From assembly GCA_947500585.1 (NCBI GenBank), contig CANMSN010000010.1, forward strand, positions 62,001-126,000: a stretch of 64,000 bases of DNA, written 5' to 3'. Below the pieces are notes generated by a model. The model was not told the DNA's origin, did no database searches, and was given only the letters and a program-made list of their open reading frames with translations. This DNA is from an uncultured Flavobacteriaceae bacterium. GTDB taxonomy: Bacteria > Bacteroidota > Bacteroidia > Flavobacteriales > Flavobacteriaceae. Positions 26,101-34,618 of the stretch are shown piece by piece (the first letter of the stretch is position 1; every line of letters starts with the position of its first letter). The translations under genes and the position numbers were made by a program.

Positions 26101-27588
26101 ATGAAAACTGTATTGTCATCTATTATTTTATCAGTAGGAAGTATTTTATATGCTCAAAATATTGAAATCATCAAAGTTGATATCGACAATGACATCACAC
26201 CTAATGATCTTATTTATGCATTACCTGTAACAAAACTTCAATGTTCAATTAAGGGAAAAGAAACTGTTTATAAACTTGGGTTAAAAAAAATAGCAGCTAA
26301 TAAAGTCTTTACAACTAATGGCTTTAAAAAATTGAATGAACAAATTACAAGCGAAAAGAAAAGTTTTGTAGCTAACGAAATTTTGATGAATACTAAAACT
26401 ATTCCAGATGAAAATCATATTTATAACATAAAACTAAAAAAGAGATGGAATAAGACTAATAAAGTTACTTTACAAATAGCCGAAAATGGGTTAATTTCAG
26501 GAGGTGCTTTTGTTTCAGAAGATCATACCTTTAAAATTATTTCAAGTACAGTATCTAATATTTTAGGTTTATTCGTTAAAAACAATGACCCTAAAAAAAA
26601 GTTGTACGATTCACAAAAGGATCCAAAAACATTATTTAAAAAAATTAAAATTAGTGATATTAAAAATTCGGAAATTGATAATGTTAACCAATTTGGTATT
26701 ACTAAAAGCTTAAAAACTATATTAAAAAAGAGAAATAAATTAAATGATACCTTAAAGAGTTTTCAAGATAAATTGGGGCAAATAGAAAAGGAATTTGTTT
26801 TTGAAAATAAATATTTCAATAACATTAAAGTATTAAAACACAAAACAGCGACTCTTCGAATATTAATAAAAGAAATTAAGTTGCAATTAGCAAAAGAACA
26901 GGAGAAGTTTGCTAAAATCTTGAATTCCTTTATGGGTACCAAAGAGATTAATGATATTATTCTTATAAATGAATTTAATTACCAATTTAATCACAAAGGT
27001 TTTACGGCTAAATCCGATTATTTCAAAATTCAAGATGATGGCAATAAAGCCTATAAAATTGTTAAAACAGACAAAACTGTTTACAACGCAAAGGAGAATA
27101 ACAAACTAAAATGCACAAGCTGTTTTAAAATAGATTTAACTAGTGGTATCGACGATTTTGGCGACAAATTTTATGCTAAGTTAAAAGCAGAGCCTACTAA
27201 CAAAGGGTTAGCATATAAAATACCTGCATCTTATAAAATAGCAGTCAGTACTCATAAGGCCAAACAGCCTACACAATTTAATTTTTATGCGGTAGGTAAT
27301 GTTTACGGTAGGTTGTCAAACAGGACCAACCTGAATAGTTTAGTGTTTTATCCTAACCTAGGTTGGTTTAAAGAGATTGGTGCAGAATCTAAAGGAATAT
27401 CAACCGAAGATATTGATGCAATTGGAGGAGCTTTAAAAGATACAACTGGTGTATTCAAGAAAAAATCGGAATTCGATAAGCTAAAAGAAGAAACGGATTT
27501 ATTAGAGTTGCAATTAAAGAAGAAAACTCTGGAAAAAGATTTAGAAGGTAGTGTTGTTGAAGAAACTGAGGAAAATGAAGAAGAATAA
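26101..27588 (+). CDS. Secreted coiled-coil protein of unknown function
   Basis: 495 residues. A signal peptide ends near ILYAQ. Residues ~25-60 (ITPNDLIYALPVTKLQCSI) and a later GLAYKIPASYKI block recall the layout of DUF4831-like Bacteroidota proteins, only weakly. Residues ~195-275 and ~450-495 are predicted coiled coils rich in Lys/Glu, the last very acidic (EETEENEEE). One CTSC pair is present. It overlaps the next gene, a serine protease, so the two are expressed together; it could be a substrate, inhibitor or anchor of that protease. No enzyme motif is seen. Confidence 0.75.
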   Translation: MKTVLSSIILSVGSILYAQNIEIIKVDIDNDITPNDLIYALPVTKLQCSIKGKETVYKLGLKKIAANKVFTTNGFKKLNEQITSEKKSFVANEILMNTKTIPDENHIYNIKLKKRWNKTNKVTLQIAENGLISGGAFVSEDHTFKIISSTVSNILGLFVKNNDPKKKLYDSQKDPKTLFKKIKISDIKNSEIDNVNQFGITKSLKTILKKRNKLNDTLKSFQDKLGQIEKEFVFENKYFNNIKVLKHKTATLRILIKEIKLQLAKEQEKFAKILNSFMGTKEINDIILINEFNYQFNHKGFTAKSDYFKIQDDGNKAYKIVKTDKTVYNAKENNKLKCTSCFKIDLTSGIDDFGDKFYAKLKAEPTNKGLAYKIPASYKIAVSTHKAKQPTQFNFYAVGNVYGRLSNRTNLNSLVFYPNLGWFKEIGAESKGISTEDIDAIGGALKDTTGVFKKKSEFDKLKEETDLLELQLKKKTLEKDLEGSVVEETEENEEE

Positions 27589-28462
27589 GTGGAAAACTAT
27601 TATCGGAATAATTTTAATTATTCTAGTTGTAGTTTTATTATTATTAAATAGAGGCTGTTACCAAAAACTAGAGCATTTCTTGGATGATGGTATTCCTGTT
27701 TCTGTTAATGAGTTTCCTTATCAAGTTGCATTGGTGTCTCAAATAACAACAAATAAAGCCGAATGTGGAGGAGTAATAATAAATTCGGAATTCATTCTTA
27801 CTGCTGCACATTGTTTTGATGGTATAAATGCGTCAAGCTTATTAGTCTATTCAGGCGATATAACCTTAAACTCCAGCGGCACCTACTCCACAATAAAAAA
27901 AGTCCATAAATATAAATTTTTTAATAGAGCTACAGGCCAAACAGAACGTTATTTAAATGGTTTTTATGAAAACGACTTATGCCTAATTCAATTAGACCAA
28001 CCTTTAACTTTTAGTTCGAATACAGAAGCGATAGACTATCTTAGTTATATAGAAAGACAAGAACTGCTAACAAAAAAAAAGAAGGGAATTTTATTAGGTT
28101 GGGATAAAAAAAACTTCTTTTCTTCCCGAGATAAGTTATCAAAAAAAGAGATTAAAATTCTTGATAGTACTGAGTGTTCAAGAGGGAATTTAATGGAGCC
28201 TTATTTAAAGTCAAAAATGCTTTGTTTAGGCAATGATTCGCAAGTCAATGCTTGTAAAGGAGATAGTGGTAGTGGGGTGTTTTACGAATCAATGAATGGA
28301 TATAAACTTTTAGGCATTATTACTATTGGTACTGCTGATAGTCAATGTAACTCAAATTTTAAAAAAATCAACTATGATGTCATTATGGATGTAGTAAAGT
28401 ACCAAGACTGGATTACTGAAACACTTGATAAACATTCAATTTATGATAACTTTAGTTTTTAA
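27575..28462 (+). CDS. Membrane-anchored trypsin-fold serine protease (S1)
   Basis: 295 residues from the ATG at 27575, preceded by GAGG; a GTG at 27551 would add 8. One N-terminal TM helix (~residues 8-25) is followed by GIPVSVNEFPYQVAL, which aligns with the mature end of trypsins. The catalytic residues are His79 (TAAHC), Asp134 (ENDLCLI) and Ser231 (CKGDSGSG). The position six before the serine, Asp in trypsin, is Asn here, so Lys/Arg specificity is not expected. The protease faces the periplasm or outside. It overlaps the upstream gene by 14 bp. S1 trypsins are uncommon in this phylum. Confidence 0.88.
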   Translation: MKKNKWKTIIGIILIILVVVLLLLNRGCYQKLEHFLDDGIPVSVNEFPYQVALVSQITTNKAECGGVIINSEFILTAAHCFDGINASSLLVYSGDITLNSSGTYSTIKKVHKYKFFNRATGQTERYLNGFYENDLCLIQLDQPLTFSSNTEAIDYLSYIERQELLTKKKKGILLGWDKKNFFSSRDKLSKKEIKILDSTECSRGNLMEPYLKSKMLCLGNDSQVNACKGDSGSGVFYESMNGYKLLGIITIGTADSQCNSNFKKINYDVIMDVVKYQDWITETLDKHSIYDNFSF

Positions 28463-28608
28463 TTATAATGGTAAAGATTTAACCTAACGATCTTAAATAA
28501 CTAAACTCCAAAAATCAAAAAACGTTTGGGTTTATTTTCATAGAAACATCATGTTTCCTATAAAAAGATTCATATTTTTAAGGATTATTACAACCAGACA
28601 TTAAGTAT

Positions 28609-29277
28609 ATGACACTCAACGAAATATTAAAAGATTCCAACTATAAATTAACGCAGTTTCAACCTAAACAAATAAAACGCTTAGAAAAAAGCATTTTTAT
28701 AAAAGAAGTTAGAGGAAAACAAAGTCCATTTGTTAATTGTCTTGTGCGTAAAAAGGATATTCAGTTGAAACCAGAGGAAGTTGTAAGACAATTATATTTA
28801 ATGGTTTTAAATGACCAATATAATTACTCGTTTGAAAGAATGGAGATTGAACATTCAGTAAGTTTTGGGCGAGAAAAAAAACGAGCAGATATTGTCATTT
28901 TTGATAAAGACGATTCAAGAGCTGTCTATATAATGGTTGAGCTTAAAAAGCCAAAACTAAAAGATGGAAAAGAACAATTAAAGTCTTATTGTAATGCAAC
29001 TGGTGCCCCAATTGGCGTTTGGAGTAACGGAGAATCTATTTCCTTTTATAATAGAAGAGATCCGAATTACTTTAAAGACATTCCAAACATTCCTAAGTCT
29101 AGTCAAACACTTAAAGAAGTTTTAAGTGAAAAATGGACGATAAATGACTTAATTGAAAATGACGAACTCGTTAATAAGAAGAAATCTTTAAAAGACAACA
29201 ATTATAACAGAAAATTTAATACTTTTAAAATGTTGAAATACACACTTTTTGGACCTGATTTACTATGCTCAATTTAA
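28609..29277 (+). CDS. HsdR N-terminal domain protein, probably truncated
   Basis: 222 residues. Residues ~30-180 hold the type I restriction R-protein N-terminal nuclease fold: Asp in KRADIVIFD, then VELKKP (E-x-K) and EQLKSYCNATGAPIG with the usual Gln. From about residue 195 (LVNKKKSLKDNN) the sequence becomes short and atypical. Many relatives continue at this point into an adenine methylase, so this is probably a remnant of a restriction-modification fusion. It could still be a small DNA-binding or nuclease protein. Confidence 0.7.
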   Translation: MTLNEILKDSNYKLTQFQPKQIKRLEKSIFIKEVRGKQSPFVNCLVRKKDIQLKPEEVVRQLYLMVLNDQYNYSFERMEIEHSVSFGREKKRADIVIFDKDDSRAVYIMVELKKPKLKDGKEQLKSYCNATGAPIGVWSNGESISFYNRRDPNYFKDIPNIPKSSQTLKEVLSEKWTINDLIENDELVNKKKSLKDNNYNRKFNTFKMLKYTLFGPDLLCSI

Positions 29278-29353
29278 ATAGGAATACATGGGTCAACTTC
29301 ACAAGAATATGCGTCATACCCCCTGCACTGTTTATAGACAAATCAAAACTGAA

Positions 29354-29491
29354 TTACATTTTGAAATAGTATTCTGGATTATTTTCATCCGTCATAGGTT
29401 GTTTATGCTCACAAGTTTCCGTATCTTTAAGTAAATAAAAACAGATAGTTTTTTCTTCAAAATGTTTAGAAGCACACTGTGGAACACCCAT
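29354..29491 (-). CDS. Possible 45-residue Cys-containing protein
   Basis: ATG at 29491 to TAA at 29354. The product MGVPQCASKHFEEK..., with three Cys and two His, ends in NNPEYYFKM. The composition is protein-like, and no overlapping gene explains it. It starts just past the terminator of the tRNA, inside the right end of the island. It may be a small gene or the tail of a lost longer gene. No family is recognised. Confidence 0.3.
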   Translation of the reverse strand: MGVPQCASKHFEEKTICFYLLKDTETCEHKQPMTDENNPEYYFKM

Positions 29492-29496
29492 GAAAT

Positions 29497-29532
29497 AAAA
29501 AAGCCTCACAAACGCAATGTTTACAAGGCTTT
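29497..29532 (-). terminator. Terminator of the CAT tRNA
   Basis: Arms AAAGCCTCACAAAC (29500-29513) and GTTTACAAGGCTTT (29519-29532) pair with few mismatches and end in a T run on the minus strand, just past the tRNA. It is brought by the island, since the original one seems to be at the left end. Confidence 0.75.
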
Positions 29533-29544
29533 ACAATTTCTAAA

Positions 29545-29558
29545 AGTGGTCCCACTTG
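29545..29558. repeat. Right attachment repeat of island (within tRNA 3' end)
   Basis: AGTGGTCCCACTTG, identical to 24449-24462. It covers the discriminator base, the acceptor 3' strand and the first base of the T stem, so the tRNA stayed intact after integration. Confidence 0.75.
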
Positions 29559-29620
29559 GGCTCGAACCAAGGACCACCTGATTATGAGTCAGGTGCTCTA
29601 ACCAACTGAGCTATGGGACC
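29547..29620 (-). tRNA. tRNA with CAT anticodon (Met, or Ile2 after lysidine modification)
   Basis: A 74-nt cloverleaf: acceptor GGTCCCA/TGGGACC, D arm GCTC-AGTTGGTTA-GAGC, anticodon arm CCTGA-CTCATAA-TCAGG, T arm CTTGG-TTCGAGC-CCAAG, discriminator A, CCA not encoded. The anticodon CAT fits elongator Met or Ile2; the sequence alone does not separate these safely. Its 3' end is the integration site of the 24.4-29.6 kb island. Confidence 0.93.
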
Positions 29621-29667
29621 AAAATTGGCTGCAAATCTAATATTAATTTTAAAACTCTACAAGAAAT

Positions 29668-30078
29668 TTATTCGTTTAAAACAATTTCCTGACAAAGCTC
29701 TATAAGTACGCCATTTGTAGCCTTAGGGTGAAGAAATACCACCAACTTATTATCGGCTCCTTTTTTAGGTGTCTCATTTAAAATTACAAAACCTTCAGCT
29801 TTTAATCGTTTTACTTCGGCTTCAATATCATCCACATCAAAAGCAATATGATGAATACCTTCGCCTTTTTTAGCAATAAATTTCGCTATTGGACTCTCTT
29901 CATTAGTTGCTTCCAGGAGTTCTATTTTGTTATTCCCAACTTTAAAGAAAGACGTTTTCACACCTTCACTTTCAACCGATTCTGTTTTGTAGTTAGGCTC
30001 ACCAAAAAGCTTCTTAAACAAATCATTAGAATTATCTATACTTTTTACGGCAATGCCTATATGTTCAATTTTATTCAT
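29668..30078 (-). CDS. mce: Methylmalonyl-CoA epimerase
   Basis: About 136 residues from the ATG at 30078 (MNKIEHIGIAV); a start at 30096 adds six residues not typical of the family. It has the glyoxalase/VOC fold with metal ligands in IEHIGIAV, GEGIHHIAFDV and a late Glu in VLIELCQ. It interconverts the methylmalonyl-CoA epimers in propionate metabolism. Confidence 0.92.
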   Translation of the reverse strand: MNKIEHIGIAVKSIDNSNDLFKKLFGEPNYKTESVESEGVKTSFFKVGNNKIELLEATNEESPIAKFIAKKGEGIHHIAFDVDDIEAEVKRLKAEGFVILNETPKKGADNKLVVFLHPKATNGVLIELCQEIVLNE

Positions 30079-30235
30079 CTTAAAACTTTTTGTCATTCCC
30101 TCAAAGGAAGGAATCTTGTTGTATTAAACCAAAATCACTATCAAGATATGAAAATAGCACTCTAAAAGTAACATAATCTTTAAATATCCGTTATTTTTGT
30201 ATCCTAAACCTTAAAGGGTTTTTAAAATTAAAACT

Positions 30236-30634
30236 GTGGAAGAAGAAAGTCAAAGACAAAAAAAAATAGGAACGGTATTACAACAAGATTTAGTTGATGT
30301 TTTACAAAGAGCAGCTACTGATGGTGGTATGCGTGGAGTTTTAATATCGGTATCTAAGGTAAAAGTAACTGTAGATTTATCTGTTGCTAAAGTTTATTTA
30401 AGTATTTTTCCAAACGATAAAGCTACTGAACTTTTAAAAGGAATAAAATCTAATACGCCTTTAATTAAACACGAATTGGCGCAACGAACAAAGCACCAAT
30501 TGCGCAGAATGCCTAATTTAGAGTTTTTTATAGACGATTCTTTAGAGTATATTGATCAAATTGAAAAATCTTTAAAAGGGAAAGAAAACCCTATCGAGAA
30601 TCCAGACTTACTTGATAAAAGAAAAAAATCATAA
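30236..30634 (+). CDS. rbfA: Ribosome-binding factor A
   Basis: 132 residues from a GTG start (EEESQRQKKIG), with the KH-like fold sequence VTVDLSVAKVYLSIFP and the RMPNLEFFIDDSLEY end. It helps 30S maturation. The next gene starts at the base after its stop. Confidence 0.93.
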   Translation: MEEESQRQKKIGTVLQQDLVDVLQRAATDGGMRGVLISVSKVKVTVDLSVAKVYLSIFPNDKATELLKGIKSNTPLIKHELAQRTKHQLRRMPNLEFFIDDSLEYIDQIEKSLKGKENPIENPDLLDKRKKS

Positions 30635-31840
30635 TTGAATTTTCCTTTATATATAGCAAAACGTTACATAGCCTCTAAAAGCACAAACAATGCTATTAAT
30701 TTTATCACCTACATTGCTGTTATTGGCGTTATTTTAGGTGCTGCTTCACTGTTTATTGTACTCTCTGGATTTGCTGGTTTAAAAGATTTCACGCTAAAAT
30801 TTTCAAGTGTTGTAGATCCAGATTTAAAAGCCGAAACTATTATTGGTAAATCGTTTATTTTAACCAACGAACAAGTATTAAAACTTAACGATATTGAAGA
30901 GGTAGTATTATACTCTAAAATTATTGAAGAACGTATTATTGTTGCTTTTGAAAACAAGAACTACATAGCAAATATTAAAGGTGTTGATGCCCAATTTCAA
31001 AATGTGGTTGCTATAGATTCTGTTATAGATCTTGGTAGTTGGTTCGATCAAAAATCAAATCAAATTGTCGTAGGTTGGGGTATTGCGCACAATTTATCTA
31101 TGGGTGTTTTAGATTATTCTAAAACTGTAAATATATATGTTCCAAAACCTGGAAAAGGTCAAATAACCTCAACAAAAAGTGCCTTTAACTCTGTTAGAAC
31201 ACTTAATGTTGGTATTTTTTCTATTAATGAAGAACTGAATGATTCCTATGTTTTTTCATCTATAGATTTGGCACAACGCTTATTAAACTATAAAACGAAC
31301 CAAATAAGTGGTATAGAGTTTAAGCTTGAAGAAGGTGCTGATGAAACACTAGCTAAACAAAAAATTCAAACAGTTTTAGGAAATACTGTTGTTATTAAAA
31401 ATAGAGCTCAGTTAAATGATGCGCTTTATAAAATGCTAAATACCGAAAACTTAGCTGTTTATTTAATATTTACCCTTGTACTTATTATTGCATTTTTTAA
31501 TATCATAGGCTCTCTTATTATGATGATGTTAGACAAAAAGAAAAGTCTCAATACACTTTTTAATATTGGAGCTACAGTAAAAGATATCCGTAAAATTTTC
31601 TTTCTACAAGGTAGTTTAATGAGTGTTTTTGGTGGACTTATTGGTTTAGGTGTAGCTTTAATAATTACTGTACTACAAAAAACATTTAATTTAGTTATGA
31701 TAACAGCTTCACTAGCTTACCCTATAACTATAAAGACTGAAAACTTTTTTATTGTGTTTTTTACAATTTCTGTTTTAGGAATAATTGCATCAAAAATAGC
31801 TTCGGTAAGAATTACAAAATCTTTGGTGCAGACATCTTAG
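30635..31840 (+). CDS. ABC transporter permease, FtsX/LolCE type
   Basis: 401 residues from a TTG start (NFPLYIAKRYIASKS, usual for this family in Bacteroidota). One TM helix at ~25-50, a large periplasmic domain to ~residue 265, then three TM helices (~270-300, ~325-350, ~365-385). This is the LolC/LolE/MacB-type permease plan, probably in lipoprotein release. The paired ATPase is not adjacent. It is coupled to rbfA. Confidence 0.85.
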   Translation: MNFPLYIAKRYIASKSTNNAINFITYIAVIGVILGAASLFIVLSGFAGLKDFTLKFSSVVDPDLKAETIIGKSFILTNEQVLKLNDIEEVVLYSKIIEERIIVAFENKNYIANIKGVDAQFQNVVAIDSVIDLGSWFDQKSNQIVVGWGIAHNLSMGVLDYSKTVNIYVPKPGKGQITSTKSAFNSVRTLNVGIFSINEELNDSYVFSSIDLAQRLLNYKTNQISGIEFKLEEGADETLAKQKIQTVLGNTVVIKNRAQLNDALYKMLNTENLAVYLIFTLVLIIAFFNIIGSLIMMMLDKKKSLNTLFNIGATVKDIRKIFFLQGSLMSVFGGLIGLGVALIITVLQKTFNLVMITASLAYPITIKTENFFIVFFTISVLGIIASKIASVRITKSLVQTS

Positions 31841-31859
31841 TTTAAACTAATCGATTACG

Positions 31860-32393
31860 ATGCAAGATTATATAGAATTCGCTGGAAAAAACGGTATCAC
31901 ACTTTTAAATACCGGTAAATGTCAATTTTGTGGAGCGAATACAAAAAGAGGCATTCATGAATGTTTAGAAGTTTTTAGTCTTAATATTAAAAATCTAGAT
32001 TTTTCTTTAGTTGAAAATCATATTTATAAATTCTTGATTGTTGACGCGCATACTTTGCAACATCCTGAAATACATGGAAGATGGAATAACCACTTTCATC
32101 TAACAAGGCTGCATTTAATATTCAAATATAATGTTGAGTGGACCTATAAAACCTCCTCCAAACTAAGTGATTATTTAAACCAATATAAAGTTAGTAATAG
32201 GGATGAATATTTATTTCCTCCAAAGGTACTTGAGAGAGGCTTGATTACCTCTTCAAATATTTTAGAAAAAGCATTTCCCACAGCAGAATTAAAAGATTTG
32301 ATTAAGAAATGGGCTTTAGATGTTTATAGCAAATGGAGCGTTCATGAAGAAACGGTAGATGTTATTGCAAAAGGTTTCTTGAAAATTAAATAA
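31860..32393 (+). CDS. DUF5946-like protein
   Basis: 177 residues. A zinc-ribbon-like CQFCGANTKRGIHECLE start is followed by FLIVDAHTLQHPEIHGRW and an HLTRLHLIF stretch, which fits DUF5946-type proteins. Several His and Cys could bind metal. Function unknown. Convergent with dusB, one base apart. Confidence 0.6.
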   Translation: MQDYIEFAGKNGITLLNTGKCQFCGANTKRGIHECLEVFSLNIKNLDFSLVENHIYKFLIVDAHTLQHPEIHGRWNNHFHLTRLHLIFKYNVEWTYKTSSKLSDYLNQYKVSNRDEYLFPPKVLERGLITSSNILEKAFPTAELKDLIKKWALDVYSKWSVHEETVDVIAKGFLKIK

Positions 32394-32394
32394 C

Positions 32395-33390
32395 TTACTC
32401 TGTAAACTGATAATCGGCAAATTTTTCAAGCACCTCATCGAAAGCAGCAAAAACATCTTCAGAATGGTCAGAAGTTACCATTTTCATTCGGTATTCTTTA
32501 AAATGAGGAATGCCTTTAAAGTAATTTGTATAATGACGGCGGGTTTCAAAAACACCCAAAATTTCACCTTTCCAGTCTATTGACATTTGTAGATGACGAC
32601 GAGCTGCTTCCACACGTTCTTCTAAAGAAATGGGCGCTAAATGTTCACCCGTTTCAAAGAAATGTTTTACTTGTTTAAAAAACCATGGGTTGCCTATACT
32701 TGCACGACCAATCATAGCGCCATCTAATCCATATTCATCACGCATTAAAGCTGCTTTTTCAGGCGTATCTACATCACCATTTCCAAATACAGGAATATGC
32801 ATTCTTGGGTTATTCTTCACGGCAGCAATAGGTTTCCAATCAGCTTCACCTTTATACATTTGAGCGCGCGTACGCCCATGAATAGCAATGGCTTTACAGC
32901 CTACATCTTGCAAACGTTCGGCAACATCAACAATTTTTATAGAATCGTGGTCCCAACCCAAACGGGTTTTAACAGTAATGGGTAAGTTGGTACGTTTAAC
33001 CATTTCGGCAGTGAGTTTTTCCATAAGGCAGACATCTTTTAAGATTCCTGCTCCTGCACCTTTACTCACTACTTTTTTTACTGGGCAACCAAAATTAATA
33101 TCAATAATATCTGGGTTAGATTTTTCAACAATATCAATGGTTTGAAGCATACTATCTAAATTTGCTCCAAATATTTGAATACCAACAGGACGTTCTTTTT
33201 CATAAATATCCAGTTTCATAACACTTTTTGCGGCGTTACGGATTAAACCTTCACTCGATACAAATTCGGTGTAAACCACATCGGCTCCTTGTTCTTTACA
33301 CAATGCACGAAATGGCGGATCGCTTACATCTTCCATTGGTGCTAAGAGCAATGGAAAATCTGGAAGTTCTATGTTATCTATTTTTACCAA
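32395..33390 (-). CDS. dusB: tRNA-dihydrouridine synthase
   Basis: 331 residues. FMN-barrel landmarks: LLAPMEDVSDPPFR, DINFGCPVKKVVSKGAG with the catalytic Cys, VKTRLGWD, AIHGRTRAQMYKG, and PVFGNGDV. It reduces uridine to dihydrouridine in the tRNA D loop. The DusB subgroup call is by overall resemblance. Confidence 0.93.
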   Translation of the reverse strand: MVKIDNIELPDFPLLLAPMEDVSDPPFRALCKEQGADVVYTEFVSSEGLIRNAAKSVMKLDIYEKERPVGIQIFGANLDSMLQTIDIVEKSNPDIIDINFGCPVKKVVSKGAGAGILKDVCLMEKLTAEMVKRTNLPITVKTRLGWDHDSIKIVDVAERLQDVGCKAIAIHGRTRAQMYKGEADWKPIAAVKNNPRMHIPVFGNGDVDTPEKAALMRDEYGLDGAMIGRASIGNPWFFKQVKHFFETGEHLAPISLEERVEAARRHLQMSIDWKGEILGVFETRRHYTNYFKGIPHFKEYRMKMVTSDHSEDVFAAFDEVLEKFADYQFTE

Positions 33391-33418
33391 GCAATAAATT
33401 TTTGAGCAAAATTAAGAA

Positions 33419-34549
33419 TTATTTCTTGATAAACTTTTTGATAACCATTCTATTAGACTTGAGATGAATTTTTACAATATAAATACCTTGATTAAACGCA
33501 GACACATCAATACTAGATTCATTTCCAGTATAAAGTTTTGTTAATTTGGTGTCGAATATTTCGATTAAATATTTATCTGAACTTTTAACTTTTAAGAAAT
33601 GACTTGTAGGGTTGGGGAACAAAACAACTTCATTTAGATTTTCAATTGAAACATTTGATAATATCATATCGTTTGTTGAAAAAGAGATGAGTTTTGCATC
33701 ATCTGAAACGGTAAGAGGGCCAACAGACCTTGAAAAAGACTCAGAAGTAACTAAATAATTGTTAGCGTCAACAAAAGTTATGGCTTCAGCTTGTTCTAAA
33801 TCTAATGAAGACAATTGGGTTTGCGTGTTGATTCCTGAAAAAACATCATTCGAATTAAAATTATAACAATCCCAAACAAAAGGCTGTAAAACATTATTAT
33901 AACCAACCAAATACAGTTTTCCTGTTGAAGTATTAAATGTTGCCCCAGTAATAAGTACGTTGCTCTCTAGAGTTGAAGGCAATGGGTTTACAACATGCGT
34001 TCCTTGTGTTTTAGGAATGATATATCCTTTGGTAATACCATCAACCCAATTTTTGGTAAACACTATTAAGTTGTTAGCATCAAAAGAAACTAAAGCTTCT
34101 GCATCCCAAATAGTATTGTTCAAGTTTGAAGAAAAATCAGTTTGGTCTGCATAATTATATTCTATAATTTCTGCGGTTATATTTGTAGAAATCATGTAAT
34201 CTGATTTACTAATTTTATAAATTTTTAAATCGGTTCTATTACCATTATTATTACCAATATCGCCTATATAAATTGAAGTATCGTCTTGCGTAATATCTTC
34301 CCAATCTATGTTTGTGGCATTAGTTATAGTTACCGTTCTTGTTATTTGTTCTGTTGTAATATCTATGTCGTAAAGCTTATTTTCGCCTCCAGAATCGTTG
34401 TGAGTAATAAGCTTATTGTTAAAAAAAATGACTCCAGAAGATTCATTCAAACTTGTTGGTAACAAAAACGCTTCAGTCACATTACTTATTTGGCTAAAAG
34501 CTCCAAGTAACCCAAAAAAGAAACATGCTGTTGAACTTATTATTTTCAT
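33419..34549 (-). CDS. T9SS-secreted protein with C-terminal sorting domain
   Basis: 376 residues. A signal peptide (ends near GLLGAFSQ), a probable beta-propeller-like body (HNDSGGENKLYDID, IGDIGNNNGNR, WDAEALV), and a type A sorting tail from ~residue 305: LFPNPTSHFLKV, ending VIKKFIKK. The tail directs export through type IX secretion and surface attachment. The DNS/GDIGNN motifs suggest calcium-binding loops. Substrate or activity unknown. Confidence 0.85.
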   Translation of the reverse strand: MKIISSTACFFFGLLGAFSQISNVTEAFLLPTSLNESSGVIFFNNKLITHNDSGGENKLYDIDITTEQITRTVTITNATNIDWEDITQDDTSIYIGDIGNNNGNRTDLKIYKISKSDYMISTNITAEIIEYNYADQTDFSSNLNNTIWDAEALVSFDANNLIVFTKNWVDGITKGYIIPKTQGTHVVNPLPSTLESNVLITGATFNTSTGKLYLVGYNNVLQPFVWDCYNFNSNDVFSGINTQTQLSSLDLEQAEAITFVDANNYLVTSESFSRSVGPLTVSDDAKLISFSTNDMILSNVSIENLNEVVLFPNPTSHFLKVKSSDKYLIEIFDTKLTKLYTGNESSIDVSAFNQGIYIVKIHLKSNRMVIKKFIKK

Positions 34550-34618
34550 AAACCTTCCCCCACTGATAAAAAGCTAAATGTAACACAAAAACACATATAT
34601 TTATAAAAAATTCAATCA

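Noticed and set aside
27551-27574. GTG start of the protease
   Set aside because: It adds eight residues inside the upstream gene; the ATG at 27575 follows a purine-rich GAGG and gives a normal signal anchor. Not fully excluded.
30110-30135. GTCATTCCCTC...GGAATCT piece upstream of mce
   Set aside because: Resembles one half of a dispersed inverted repeat but no complementary half is seen, so it was not listed as a repeat.
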